A DNA stretch of 64,000 nucleotides, from contig CAJUNK010000002.1 in assembly GCA_910587815.1 (NCBI GenBank), forward strand, positions 158,297 through 222,296, given 5' to 3'. Below are positions 17,670 to 26,720 of this stretch, piece after piece; within the stretch, counting starts at the first letter, position 1; each line of letters opens with the position of its first letter. Under the pieces are notes generated by a model. It ran no database searches, was not told the origin of the DNA, and saw only the letters and a list, made by a program, of their open reading frames with translations. A program made the position numbers and the translations under genes. The stretch is from Candidatus Gastranaerophilales bacterium. Lineage in GTDB: Bacteria; Cyanobacteriota; Vampirovibrionia; Gastranaerophilales; Gastranaerophilaceae.

Positions 17670-19037
17670 CTATGCCTTTTCTTTTACTACAGATGCTGTT
17701 ATAGCAGCTAAAACAAGCATTACAGCGCCCACAATAAACGCATATTCCCAATGGTTATTAATAAAACCTGAATCTGCCATTGTAAATTTAGCATTATCAA
17801 TAAACCATGCAAGAAGTGTGCAAACTAAAACCTGCGGAGCTGCAATGAAAATATTAAATATTCCCATTACAGAACCTTCTGTGCCTGGCTTTATATATTT
17901 TGAAAGCATAGCAAAAGGCAATGCAAGCGTGCTTGCCCAGCCAATACCTGCAAGTGCCATAGCACTTAAAACAGAAGCTTTATTAGGTAAAAATGCCATT
18001 AAAATATAGGCAAGTGCCATAGTTGAAAGCGCTACAATATGGACAAATTTATTTCCTCTTTTTTCCGCCCATTTTCCAATAGGAATTGCAACAACAAAAC
18101 ATACTAAATTAAACACAGCAAAGCAGATTGATGAAAAATACTGCCCATCTACTGTAGCTTGTGCAAAGAGTTCTTTTGAAGCAGAATCTAAACTTACTAA
18201 ATCAGGCACATTAAACACTGTATGAATTGCATATTGTGTAAAAAATATCATCATACTCATCAACCCAATCCAAGAGAAAAATTGCATTGTACAAATTTTC
18301 CCAACTTCAGGCGAAATTGCAAAAAATCCTTTTAGATTTTCAATAAATGTTGATTTTTCTTCTTCTTTAATATCAGCTTTTGCTTCAGCGCTAATTTTTC
18401 TTTCTTTAATAGTAAGACATGTCCAAAGCATAGCAAGGAAAAATGCTAAACCAGCCATTGTAAACTGGGCGTTTACACTCATATCATATTTAAATGCATA
18501 TTTTAAAAATGGTGCAGTACCTGCTGCAATAACAGAACCAAGACCAATCGCAAAACTTAAATAAGAATTTGCAAGCGCATGCTGTTCTTTTGGAATATTA
18601 TCTGGAATTAAAGCTCTGTATGGGCCCTGTGCCGCATTTACACAAGCATCAATTACCCAAATCATTATAGCTGCAATAATAAGCCCAAGCCAAACAGGTG
18701 CACCTGCGCCAAATAACGCTGCAATATCACCACTCCTTGGAAGGAAAAATAAGCCTATAGCAGCTAAAATTGCACCACCCATTAAATATGGAACGCGTCT
18801 TCCAAATGGTGTTTGCGTCACATCGGAAAGCGCACCTATAATTGGTTGCACTACAATTCCTGTCACAGGTCCTGCAAGCCAAATTAAACCAAAAATCAAA
18901 GGGCTTGCCCCAAGTGCTTCAGTCACAGGCCCGGATAGAATAATCCTCATCTGCCAAGCAAATTGAAGCCCGAAAAATCCTAAACAAAAATTTAACAACT
19001 GAGCCGTTGTAAATTTTCTCATTTCCTCATTTGCCAT
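17670..19037 (-). CDS. MFS sugar transporter (SLC45/GPH-like)
   Basis: A 455-residue, 12-span permease. The N-terminal half carries GLQFAWQMRIILSGPVTEALGASP and a loop-2/3 motif VQPIIGALSDVTQTPFGRRVPYL, characteristic of the SLC45 sucrose-transporter and glycoside-pentoside-hexuronide branch of the major facilitator superfamily. A charged central loop (ERKISAEAKADIKEEEK) separates the halves. Probable proton-coupled disaccharide or related sugar uptake; the substrate is not deducible. A clear TAGGAGGA-type site precedes the ATG. Monocistronic. Confidence 0.88.
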   Translation of the reverse strand: MANEEMRKFTTAQLLNFCLGFFGLQFAWQMRIILSGPVTEALGASPLIFGLIWLAGPVTGIVVQPIIGALSDVTQTPFGRRVPYLMGGAILAAIGLFFLPRSGDIAALFGAGAPVWLGLIIAAIMIWVIDACVNAAQGPYRALIPDNIPKEQHALANSYLSFAIGLGSVIAAGTAPFLKYAFKYDMSVNAQFTMAGLAFFLAMLWTCLTIKERKISAEAKADIKEEEKSTFIENLKGFFAISPEVGKICTMQFFSWIGLMSMMIFFTQYAIHTVFNVPDLVSLDSASKELFAQATVDGQYFSSICFAVFNLVCFVVAIPIGKWAEKRGNKFVHIVALSTMALAYILMAFLPNKASVLSAMALAGIGWASTLALPFAMLSKYIKPGTEGSVMGIFNIFIAAPQVLVCTLLAWFIDNAKFTMADSGFINNHWEYAFIVGAVMLVLAAITASVVKEKA

Positions 19038-19144
19038 TAAATCCTCCTAACAAAACATTTGAACTTATTGTACATTAAATATTAAAAATTGTCACAAAAG
19101 TTTACTAAAAGTAAATTTTTGATATTCATCTGTTTTATCAGGCT

Positions 19145-20689
19145 ATGAATATGATAAATTTTTTACAAAATCAAAATACTTTAGGTTTAAACACCAAAAA
19201 GGTGCAAAATTTTCAAAAATTTGCCGCAAACCCTATTGCGTTTAAAGGCAATAATGAAGATTCTTTTGAAAAAACTTCCATTAAAACTGAACCAAAAACA
19301 GCAAAACAATCTGCTGAATCAAAATACAAAGAAAAGCTTGAAACATATCATCAAAAACTAAAAGAAAGCCCGGATATAGCCTTTTTGTACAATCCTGATA
19401 TTTCAATAAATGCTAGACAGCAAATGGCAAAAGAAAGTGAAACTGTTTTTGGTTTTGCTGATTTTGCAGACTTTGCAGGTGTAAATATTAACATGGTATC
19501 AGCCTGGGCAAAGGATGGTTTAATTGAATTTGAACAAATAGGCGCAGTTAACGATACAAAATTTATAAATACTAAAGCACCAAAAAACAAAGAATTTCTT
19601 GAAAAAATAAAAGATAGACTACCCTATTCAATGACAAGTGAACAGCTGCAATTAAAATATAATTTCAGTGAAAATGAACTAAAACATAATATCAAAAGCG
19701 GAAAAATGAACGTGCTTGGTTTTGATGGAATTCCATCTAATATTGGTGCACATTCTGCAATTTTTGATATGGAAGATGAAACCAACAAAAAAGTAGTTAA
19801 TGAATATGTAAAATTAACTCCTCAGCCATCAAAAAAATATTTCCGCTCTTGTAATAAAGGCAAGCAAATGGTGCCTGTTCATTACCTGCAAAAACTTGGA
19901 TATGGCAAAGCAACAGCCCTTGCAGCATTTATAAAAAGGGGCGAGCTTGCAGGCGAAATTATAAAATTACCCGCAAAAGATGGTGAAAAACCAAAAATCA
20001 GGGTGCTTGTTGATATTTCACAATATGTTAAAGGTGAAGAAATATTAAAAGAATTAAGAGATTTAAACCCTGATTCAGAAAAAATTTCAGACCTTGCAAA
20101 AGACTTAGGCATAAGAGTTTGTGATGTAAAAGATGCAATTATAAACGATGAACTTGAAATTATAAATGAATACATTTTTACAGACGACAAAAAAAATGTT
20201 TATATAGATAAAACAAACCCTAAAAATGCTGCATTTATTGATAGAACTCTTTTTGAAAAGGAAGTATTAGAAGAACAAAAAGCACAGCATAGAGCAGAAT
20301 TAAAACAAAAAAGAAGCAAAGAAAAAGACCCATATCGCTCACTTCGTGCAAAATTAGTATGGTCCATGTGCCCAAACACCAGAGAAGCTGCGACTTTTGA
20401 AGCAAAAATAGATGATTACGCCGCATCATTACTTGCAAAAGAAGCAGAAGGCAAAGAATTAACCGATAAAGAAAATGCAAAATTAAATTCTTACCGGAAA
20501 AAATTCTGGGATAGGGCAGGAAGCGAAGAATACTCAAGAGCACACACTAAAGTAAAAGAAATCTTATCTGATTTGCGCACAAACGGCCTTGATGGAGTGG
20601 AAGATGAAAATGCAAGAGCTTTGATTGAAAATTTTCTTGAAGAAAACAATGTGCCGCTGGATTTAATCTACAGCAGAATTTCTGTATAA
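19145..20689 (+). CDS. Tandem helix-turn-helix F-x-G protein
   Basis: 514 residues, unknown function. The N-terminus contains PIAFKGNNE (residues 30-37), the F-x-G signature shared by several genes here. After a Lys/Glu-rich linker come what look like four MerR- or excisionase-like winged helix units, near 103-140 (FADFAGVNINMVSAWAKDG), 160-195, 243-290 (HYLQKLGYGKATALAAFIK) and 313-355 (LAKDLGIRVCDVKDAI). The C-terminal third is highly charged helix. It may bind DNA through several modules; this is inferred only from pattern. No membrane segment. Confidence 0.7.
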   Translation: MNMINFLQNQNTLGLNTKKVQNFQKFAANPIAFKGNNEDSFEKTSIKTEPKTAKQSAESKYKEKLETYHQKLKESPDIAFLYNPDISINARQQMAKESETVFGFADFADFAGVNINMVSAWAKDGLIEFEQIGAVNDTKFINTKAPKNKEFLEKIKDRLPYSMTSEQLQLKYNFSENELKHNIKSGKMNVLGFDGIPSNIGAHSAIFDMEDETNKKVVNEYVKLTPQPSKKYFRSCNKGKQMVPVHYLQKLGYGKATALAAFIKRGELAGEIIKLPAKDGEKPKIRVLVDISQYVKGEEILKELRDLNPDSEKISDLAKDLGIRVCDVKDAIINDELEIINEYIFTDDKKNVYIDKTNPKNAAFIDRTLFEKEVLEEQKAQHRAELKQKRSKEKDPYRSLRAKLVWSMCPNTREAATFEAKIDDYAASLLAKEAEGKELTDKENAKLNSYRKKFWDRAGSEEYSRAHTKVKEILSDLRTNGLDGVEDENARALIENFLEENNVPLDLIYSRISV

Positions 20690-20692
20690 AAC

Positions 20693-20917
20693 CTATTTTA
20701 AAAGCAAATACGGCTCTATATTTAATACTTCTGCAATCTTAAAAAGCCTTTTCAGGCTTGGGGTTCTAATGCCTCTTTCAATTTTTGAAACGTATTCTTC
20801 CGTTACGTTAATTTGAATACAGAGTTCAATTTGTGATATACCGGCCTTTTGTCTGTAAAATTTTAAATTTTTAGCAAGTTTTTCTATATCACTGTGCCTC
20901 TGCACGTTTTTCTTCAT
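20693..20917 (-). CDS. XRE-family HTH regulator in RHH operon
   Basis: 74 residues: a single Cro/CI HTH domain (LAKNLKFYRQKAGISQIELC, NVTEEYVSKIERGIRTPSLKRL). Its start overlaps the 3' end of the upstream ribbon-helix-helix gene by 29 bp in another frame, so the two are translationally linked. It ends 3 bp from the convergent 19145 gene. Probably a small autoregulated control operon or a plasmid/phage remnant. Confidence 0.85.
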   Translation of the reverse strand: MKKNVQRHSDIEKLAKNLKFYRQKAGISQIELCIQINVTEEYVSKIERGIRTPSLKRLFKIAEVLNIEPYLLLK

Positions 20918-21059
20918 CCTTTTTAAGCCCTTCCAGGATGTAATAAAGAGAAAGATTGCTCACAGAACGCATTTGCTTTTTAGCCTCTGCTTCCAATCTT
21001 GAATAATCTGACTTTTTAATAACCGTCAGCATTTTCTTTTTGTCATCACTAATTGCCAT
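20889..21059 (-). CDS. Small ribbon-helix-helix (CopG/Arc-like) protein
   Basis: A 56-residue ORF starting MAISDDKKKMLTVIKKSDY and continuing SRLEAEAKKQMRSVSNLSL. The I-K-K-x-D-Y-S-R-L-E-x-x-A-K-x-x-x-R-S-V-S-N-L pattern followed by an YYILEGLKK helix is typical of the RHH fold of CopG/Arc regulators. Its TGA lies inside the start region of the XRE gene. The direct repeats at 21118-21176 upstream are candidate binding sites. Confidence 0.7.
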   Translation of the reverse strand: MAISDDKKKMLTVIKKSDYSRLEAEAKKQMRSVSNLSLYYILEGLKKDEEKRAEAQ

Positions 21060-21117
21060 AAACCGATTTTATCAAATTGCCGCAGTTTTTTGTCATTTTG
21101 TAAAAAAATATAAATAA

Positions 21118-21176
21118 AGTATAGTCAAAGTATTGTCACTTTTGAAATACCATAGTATAGTTACAGTATTGTCACT
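21118..21176. promoter_or_regulatory. Two 23-bp direct repeats, candidate operator
   Basis: Copies at 21118-21140 and 21154-21176 are identical at all but two positions, each starting AGTATAGT and ending AGTATTGTCACT, with a 36-bp period. They lie between the divergent RHH-XRE operon and the 21197 gene. RHH regulators bind such repeated operators; iteron-like use is an alternative. Confidence 0.6.
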
Positions 21177-21196
21177 AAGTAAAACTAGAGGCCGCT

Positions 21197-21400
21197 ATGA
21201 AGAAAAAGCTTGAAACACTGTGTAATTTGTCATTAGACGTATACTACATTGCGTCAGTTTTATTAACATATTGTAAAAAACAAAAATATGATGAAGAAAT
21301 GGCAAAAATATACCCAATCATGGATTTACTTTACGACAAAGCAGATAATCTGTGCTTTAAAATCAATGAATTTGAAATAGAAATTCAAAACCATTTTTAA
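21197..21400 (+). CDS. Hypothetical 67-residue protein
   Basis: Small, mostly helical protein beginning MKKKLETLCNLSLDVYYIAS, no family recognised. An AGAGG site precedes the ATG. It is divergent from the RHH-XRE operon and shares its repeat-containing control region, so it may be regulated by those proteins. Confidence 0.5.
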   Translation: MKKKLETLCNLSLDVYYIASVLLTYCKKQKYDEEMAKIYPIMDLLYDKADNLCFKINEFEIEIQNHF

Positions 21401-21439
21401 TAAAAACACAAAAATTCTTGCCAAAATAACGTATAAAAC

Positions 21440-23794
21440 CTACCCCTCCAGCTGGCTTTTCATATTCCAAATACCACATGGGCAAACCCCTGCACAAATG
21501 CCGCACCCTATACATTTTTTCTCATCTGAAACATAAGCAAAAGCAACAGTCCCGTCAGGGTTTGTAAATTCAACACGCTCAATTGCGCCCCTGGGGCATG
21601 CCGTCATACACATTTTGCAATCTCTGCACCCAGCGCAAGATAAGCACCTGTCCTTTTCATCTAAAGTATCCAGGCCACATATTTCACTTTTCTTTAAGGT
21701 TCTGTAATACGCATCCTTCACTTCATTTGGCTTTATTTTATTTTGGCTTTTATATTCTTGAAGCACTTTTCCTTGGATAAACCTATCGATATTTAAAGCA
21801 ACACCTCTGCCTTGGCCTATGCCATCACAGAAAAGCCCCTGTTTTGTAACATCCCCTGCAAAAAATACATTGGATGCAGAAACAGACTGTCTGAATTCAT
21901 TCATTAAAGGCTGTTTTTTCTCATTCAAAAGCGCATCATCCACAAAACTTAAATCCGTCCTGTCTCCAATTGCAATAATGACACTATCTGCCTTTAAAAG
22001 CGTGCCATTTGTTAAATATACCCCTTCTTCTGTTACTTTTTCAGTAAAACATGGGTACATAATCTTGGCACCAAGCGCTTTTACGGCTTCAATTTCTTTT
22101 TCAAACGCAGCAGGTTTTTGAATATCAATTGCAGTAACGTTTTTAGCGCCCATCTTATATGCGCCTGAAACCACATCCATTGCAGCGTTTCCAGCCCCTA
22201 TCACCACAACATTTTTACCTATTGTAAATTTATTACCACGGTTAATTTCTTTTAGAAAATCAAGCCCTTTTATAATCCTTTCCTTGCCTTCAACTGGCAA
22301 CACAAAAGGATTTTGCGCCCCAACAGCTACCACAACGGCATCATAATCATCGCACAAACGTGCAAATTCATCCTTATCAATATTATATGAAGTGTAAATT
22401 TTGCCGTTTACATCTGTAACAGCGCTTTTTAAAATTTCAAGTTCAATGTTTAAAATATCCTGGTTTAAACGCTCTGATGGTATTACCTGTCTTAACTTTC
22501 CGCCAATTTCTATATCTTTTTCAAAAATTTCAACGCTATAACCAAGGCGCATCAAATTCCACGCCGTTGAAAGCCCTGAAACACCTGCCCCAATTATTGC
22601 AACGGTTTTATTTTTTGTCGGTTTAAATTCGCCTAAATCAATATTTTCAAAAGATTTTATCCCAAGTTCTGCTATTTTTATATGCTCATCCACTGCCCCC
22701 CTTGAACATGTCTGCATGCACAAATTCGGGCAAACCTGCCCGCAGACAGAGCCTGGAAATGGTGAATATTGATAAATTAAATTCAGTGCTTCCATCTCTT
22801 TATTGTCACGTAAAAGCGAAAGCCTTTTTTGGGTTGGAATTGAAACAGGACAGTCAAATTCGCAAGGGGGAGTTTTTGTATTATTATCCCAAGATGGAAT
22901 ACGCAAACGGTTTTCGCCTGTATTAATCAAATCTATAACTTCATTATCAGAACCAAAAAATTCAGAAAATATCCCACCCTTTACCCATTTTTGGGCCCTA
23001 AATTCTTTAATAGAAAGACTTGGGACAAATTTTTTCTTGTCATAAGGCTTTGCAAGAATTTTTTTCCACCGGTTAAAATCCACTAAATCATCATAAATTT
23101 CAGGCTTTTCAATTTCCCTTAAAAACCTTTTGAGGCCTGATGTTAAAAATTCTTTATCACTATCATCCAAAGGATAAATATCCACATCAGATGTCAGCCC
23201 GTCTACGTTTCCACGCACGTAAACCACACCGCCTACCATGCCGCAGCAGGAACGGTTTGATAAAACTGATGCTAAATTTTCGCATTCATAACCGCAAACA
23301 ACAGCTTTTCCGCCGCCCATAAATTCAAAAGAAAATGAGCCTGTATTTTTTAATACCCAAAATTCAGGTTCTTCAAATTTCGGGTCATGCTTCATTAAAG
23401 CGCCAGAACGCGTGCCTACACGGCCGCCTATATATATTCTTCCACCAGCACAGCAATGCGCTGTGGTATCGCCGCCATCCCCTAAAACTACAATTTCGGC
23501 ACCTGAATTTAACCAGCCAACATCAGCAGGGGCACTTCCATGCACTATAATTTTTGTGCCAGACATTCCCATAGAACCTACCCTTTGGCCTGGATTTGTA
23601 ACATGGAATACAAGCGGAATATTATTCCCTGCACTGTTTTTAGACCATAATGGCCCGCCAATATCATGCTGTCCTGATGCTAAAATTTTAAATTCGTTAA
23701 AGCCAAGATCAATTTTTTCATAGATTAAATCTAAAAGTTCTCTTGTAGAAAGCCTTTTGTTATCCTGCAAACTGTCAATTATAGTAACATTCAT
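21440..23794 (-). CDS. Glutamate synthase component: GXGXG domain fused to GltD-like oxidoreductase and ferredoxin
   Basis: 784 residues joining three parts. Residues 1-240 are the GXGXG beta-helix domain of glutamate synthase (GMSGTKIIVHGSAPADVGWL, GDGGDTTAHCCAGGRIYIGG). About 300-390 is the Cys-rich 4Fe-4S region that precedes GltD (CPVSIPTQKRLSLLR, CGQVCPNLCMQTCSRGAVDE). About 395-690 is the FAD/NAD(P)H domain (VAIIGAGVSGLSTAWNLMRL, VVVIGAGNAAMDVV). Residues 718-784 hold two further clusters (CAGCRDCKMCMTACP, CIGCGICAGVCPCG). It probably supplies electrons to the synthase at 23902. Last gene of a three-gene operon. Confidence 0.9.
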   Translation of the reverse strand: MNVTIIDSLQDNKRLSTRELLDLIYEKIDLGFNEFKILASGQHDIGGPLWSKNSAGNNIPLVFHVTNPGQRVGSMGMSGTKIIVHGSAPADVGWLNSGAEIVVLGDGGDTTAHCCAGGRIYIGGRVGTRSGALMKHDPKFEEPEFWVLKNTGSFSFEFMGGGKAVVCGYECENLASVLSNRSCCGMVGGVVYVRGNVDGLTSDVDIYPLDDSDKEFLTSGLKRFLREIEKPEIYDDLVDFNRWKKILAKPYDKKKFVPSLSIKEFRAQKWVKGGIFSEFFGSDNEVIDLINTGENRLRIPSWDNNTKTPPCEFDCPVSIPTQKRLSLLRDNKEMEALNLIYQYSPFPGSVCGQVCPNLCMQTCSRGAVDEHIKIAELGIKSFENIDLGEFKPTKNKTVAIIGAGVSGLSTAWNLMRLGYSVEIFEKDIEIGGKLRQVIPSERLNQDILNIELEILKSAVTDVNGKIYTSYNIDKDEFARLCDDYDAVVVAVGAQNPFVLPVEGKERIIKGLDFLKEINRGNKFTIGKNVVVIGAGNAAMDVVSGAYKMGAKNVTAIDIQKPAAFEKEIEAVKALGAKIMYPCFTEKVTEEGVYLTNGTLLKADSVIIAIGDRTDLSFVDDALLNEKKQPLMNEFRQSVSASNVFFAGDVTKQGLFCDGIGQGRGVALNIDRFIQGKVLQEYKSQNKIKPNEVKDAYYRTLKKSEICGLDTLDEKDRCLSCAGCRDCKMCMTACPRGAIERVEFTNPDGTVAFAYVSDEKKCIGCGICAGVCPCGIWNMKSQLEG

Positions 23795-23825
23795 ATCTTT
23801 ATCCTAAGTTTTCTTTGTTGAACGC

Positions 23826-23876
23826 TGTCATTCTGAACTTCTGCTCGTCATTTTTGAACTTGTTTCAGAATCTCAA
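23826..23876. repeat. Palindromic dispersed repeat between glutamate synthase genes
   Basis: Contains TGTCATTCTGAACT and TTTTTGAACTTGTTTCAGAA, the same repeat family that interrupts two prepilin leaders. Here it lies in the 107-bp gap within the glutamate synthase operon, where a transcribed hairpin could affect expression of the downstream gene. Confidence 0.65.
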
Positions 23877-23901
23877 AATCTGCCGGCCTTTTATTAAAAC
23901 C

Positions 23902-25545
23902 CTAGCAAACATGTTGTATATCAAGCCTTTGAGCCACATTTTTATCCACAGTAACCAAAGCATCAGACCTTCCCACGGGAAGCGTGGAGTTGCCGATTGG
24001 CGCCATCAGTTTCTTTAATTCTGTGTGGGTAGCAAGGAAATAATTTACAATATTTTGCGCCACCTTATCCACATCAAGTCTCTTCATCAAAATAGGATGC
24101 TGCGTTGTAAGCCCGGCTGGGCAAAGACCCGTATTGCAGGCATTACATTTACCCCAGTCATTGCCGAGGCAGCCTGCAATTTGAAGCATCAAACGCCCTG
24201 TAAATACACCATTTGCGCCAAGGCATATCATCTTAAATGCATCGGCTGCAAGGTTTCCGCTCATTCCAAGACCGCCAGCCGCCCAAAGAGGAATTTGGCC
24301 TTGTTTTCCCTGATGCACCGCAGCATTATAGCAATCGCGAAGCCTTGAAACTATTGGATGACCAGTATGATCAAGCGATGTTTCATGTGCAGCACCTGTA
24401 CCACCTGCAATACCGTCTAAAAAGAACCCGCCCACAATACCATAAGGGTCTCTTAACAAATTGTTATAGACAGAAACGCTTGTAACAGAGGCTGCAACCT
24501 TAATTGCAACAGGCACCCGGAATTTAAACGCCGCATTCATTGAAAGGAACATCTTTTGTACGGATTCTTCAATGGAATAAAGCCCCTGATGGTTTGGCGG
24601 AGATAACAAATCAGATTTTGGAACCCCGCGGATTTCCTGAATATGTTTTTCCACCTTTTTAGACAACAAAAGCCCACCATCACCAGGTTTTGCACCTTGA
24701 CCGATTTTAATTAAAATCCCAGCAGGATCCTCCACCATATCAGGCATTGAATTTATAATCCTATTCCAGCCAAAATGCCCAGATGCTATCTGTAAAATCA
24801 TATATTTTAAATATTTTGACTTTAAAAGCTTTTCAGGAACACCACCTTCGCCTGTGCACATGCGGATTGGCAAATGATGTATTTCGTTTAAGTAAGCAAC
24901 AGCAATACAAATCGCCTCCCAAAGACGTGGAGAAAGCGCCCCTATTGACATATCACCCACAATAATAGGATAAATCCAGCGTGTAGAAGGGATTTTTTCA
25001 TCAATCTTTAAATTTCCATTTTCATCCACGCTAAATGGCAAATTTTCAGGCGGCAAAACACGCCCGAAAGGCGCCAAAAGTTCAAACGTATGACGCAAAG
25101 CGTCCAGCGAAGGGTCCGTCATTTGTGATATTCTGCCGATTTTAATCTTATCCAGCGTTCTGCCTTCGGTATGAAGATTTGTCCTGCCGCCTCTTTTGGG
25201 GGATTCAGCGTTTTGCGCTCTGTATTTAACATTTATTCTGTTTTTATCGTTATATACAGGTTTTATAGCACCATTTGGACACACCTTCGCGCAAAGTTCA
25301 CACCCCACACAGTTTTTAGACGATGTTACAATCTGTTTTATAACAGGCACAATGGTTTCAGACGTTTGCGGAGTTGGAACATCCCCACAGGAAAAGACTT
25401 TACGCCTTTTTTGCACGTCAGCTTTTATTGCCCCCATAGTGCATGCAGCCACACATTTGCCGCAAAGTGTGCATTTTGATTCGTCATGTTCAATCTGCCA
25501 TTTTAAATCAGATTTACTAACGCCTGTTATATCTACTGTTTCCAT
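23902..25545 (-). CDS. gltB: Glutamate synthase, FMN-binding synthase subunit with N-terminal ferredoxin
   Basis: 547 residues. Residues 1-85 hold two ferredoxin-like clusters (CTLCGKCVAACTMGAI, CVGCELCAKVCPNGAI). The remainder is the FMN/3Fe-4S synthase barrel: TGEGGVPEKLLKSKYL, IKIGQGAKPGDGGLL, ISPPNHQ-like LLSPPNHQGLYSIE, GGFFLDGIAGGTGAAHETSL and the cluster loop GNDWGKCNACNTGLCPAGL. It makes two glutamates from 2-oxoglutarate and ammonia delivered by the amidotransferase at 25533. This is the split arrangement described in archaea and some anaerobes. It overlaps the upstream gene by 13 bp. Confidence 0.92.
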   Translation of the reverse strand: METVDITGVSKSDLKWQIEHDESKCTLCGKCVAACTMGAIKADVQKRRKVFSCGDVPTPQTSETIVPVIKQIVTSSKNCVGCELCAKVCPNGAIKPVYNDKNRINVKYRAQNAESPKRGGRTNLHTEGRTLDKIKIGRISQMTDPSLDALRHTFELLAPFGRVLPPENLPFSVDENGNLKIDEKIPSTRWIYPIIVGDMSIGALSPRLWEAICIAVAYLNEIHHLPIRMCTGEGGVPEKLLKSKYLKYMILQIASGHFGWNRIINSMPDMVEDPAGILIKIGQGAKPGDGGLLLSKKVEKHIQEIRGVPKSDLLSPPNHQGLYSIEESVQKMFLSMNAAFKFRVPVAIKVAASVTSVSVYNNLLRDPYGIVGGFFLDGIAGGTGAAHETSLDHTGHPIVSRLRDCYNAAVHQGKQGQIPLWAAGGLGMSGNLAADAFKMICLGANGVFTGRLMLQIAGCLGNDWGKCNACNTGLCPAGLTTQHPILMKRLDVDKVAQNIVNYFLATHTELKKLMAPIGNSTLPVGRSDALVTVDKNVAQRLDIQHVC

Positions 25546-26642
25546 CTTTCAATCCTTAAATTGTTGTCTATAACAACGGTTTCTCTTTCATTTGGATAAA
25601 TATCTTCCTGCATATTTCTGTTCGGCAAAACCTCGTTAATGCCGCACACTTCGCTTGTTACAATGACGGTTTTATCGTCCCTGCCTATTACAACAGGCCT
25701 TAATTTTTTGCTATCACACGTCACAAGCATTGTTCCATCGGGCACAACACCTATTATTGTATTTGGCCCGTTGATTTCAAGATGCGCCAAAGAAGCCTTA
25801 ATTCTAAGTAAAATCTCTTTGTCATCCCTTCTTAATATTTCTTCATATTCTAAGGGTGTAATGACATGTTTAAAATATTTTAGAGGCCATTTTAAAATTT
25901 TATTTACATAGTGCAAAGTGTACAAAAAGCACTGAGAATCTGATTCAAAGCCGATGTAGCCTTTAAATAAATTCTTTTGAAAAAGTTTATTTTTTTCATA
26001 AAAAGTATTTTCACCGTTTGCAAGCACGGTATATCCCTGCAAAAAGAAGGGGTGTGCAGCATAGCGTACAATATCATAATTCGTATTTTGCCTGCATTGC
26101 ACGGTTATAATTTTTGATACAAAATCGTCATTTGGTTTATTTAAATTGAAATACGTACCAATATCCTTAGGGTCGCCGATTTCTTTTAACATCAAAGTAT
26201 CCGGCCAAAAAGAATATACATATCCGTTATCCCCATCTTCCAAGGCCTTGCGAAGTTTTAGCCTGGTATCAAGCAATAATTCTTCTTTTTCTTCTTGGGT
26301 TGCATATTTATACATTTTTGGGTAATTAAAAACCTCAAAAACATAATTTGGCATAGGACAAATATTCAAATTTTTTGCAGTTTTATTAATATCTGGAGTT
26401 AGCTGCATAGTACGCACAAAGCCGACAGAATGCAAAATATCTTCAGCAATCCTAATACCCATATCTGTGCAGGCCATTGAAAGTATGGGTAAATCCTTGT
26501 ACGGTTCAAAAATTCCGCCCAAATCCTGCATTACAAAAGCAAAACCCGAATTATCATGTCCTTTTTGTTGAGAGCGCATCAGCTCAAGGGTTTTGGCAGG
26601 GTGAAAATACTCACTGGATTTAATTGCCCCAATACGGCACAT
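25533..26642 (-). CDS. Glutamate synthase glutamine amidotransferase subunit
   Basis: 369 residues of the class II (Ntn) glutamine amidotransferase family. It begins MCRIGAIKS, so after Met removal Cys becomes the N-terminal nucleophile. The GHDNSGFAFVMQD region, HSVGFVRTMQLTP, and the later FLQGYTVLANGENTFYEKNK with YIGFESDSQCFLYTLHY match the GltB domain-1 type found as a separate gene in archaeal-style glutamate synthases. First gene of the operon; its end overlaps the synthase subunit, consistent with a complex. Confidence 0.9.
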   Translation of the reverse strand: MCRIGAIKSSEYFHPAKTLELMRSQQKGHDNSGFAFVMQDLGGIFEPYKDLPILSMACTDMGIRIAEDILHSVGFVRTMQLTPDINKTAKNLNICPMPNYVFEVFNYPKMYKYATQEEKEELLLDTRLKLRKALEDGDNGYVYSFWPDTLMLKEIGDPKDIGTYFNLNKPNDDFVSKIITVQCRQNTNYDIVRYAAHPFFLQGYTVLANGENTFYEKNKLFQKNLFKGYIGFESDSQCFLYTLHYVNKILKWPLKYFKHVITPLEYEEILRRDDKEILLRIKASLAHLEINGPNTIIGVVPDGTMLVTCDSKKLRPVVIGRDDKTVIVTSEVCGINEVLPNRNMQEDIYPNERETVVIDNNLRIERWKQ

Positions 26643-26720
26643 TTTGCCACCTCATAAAATTTAAAATACTTCTAGCATTAATAAATCTACCATAAAAATT
26701 ATTTGTAGTAAAATTGATTT

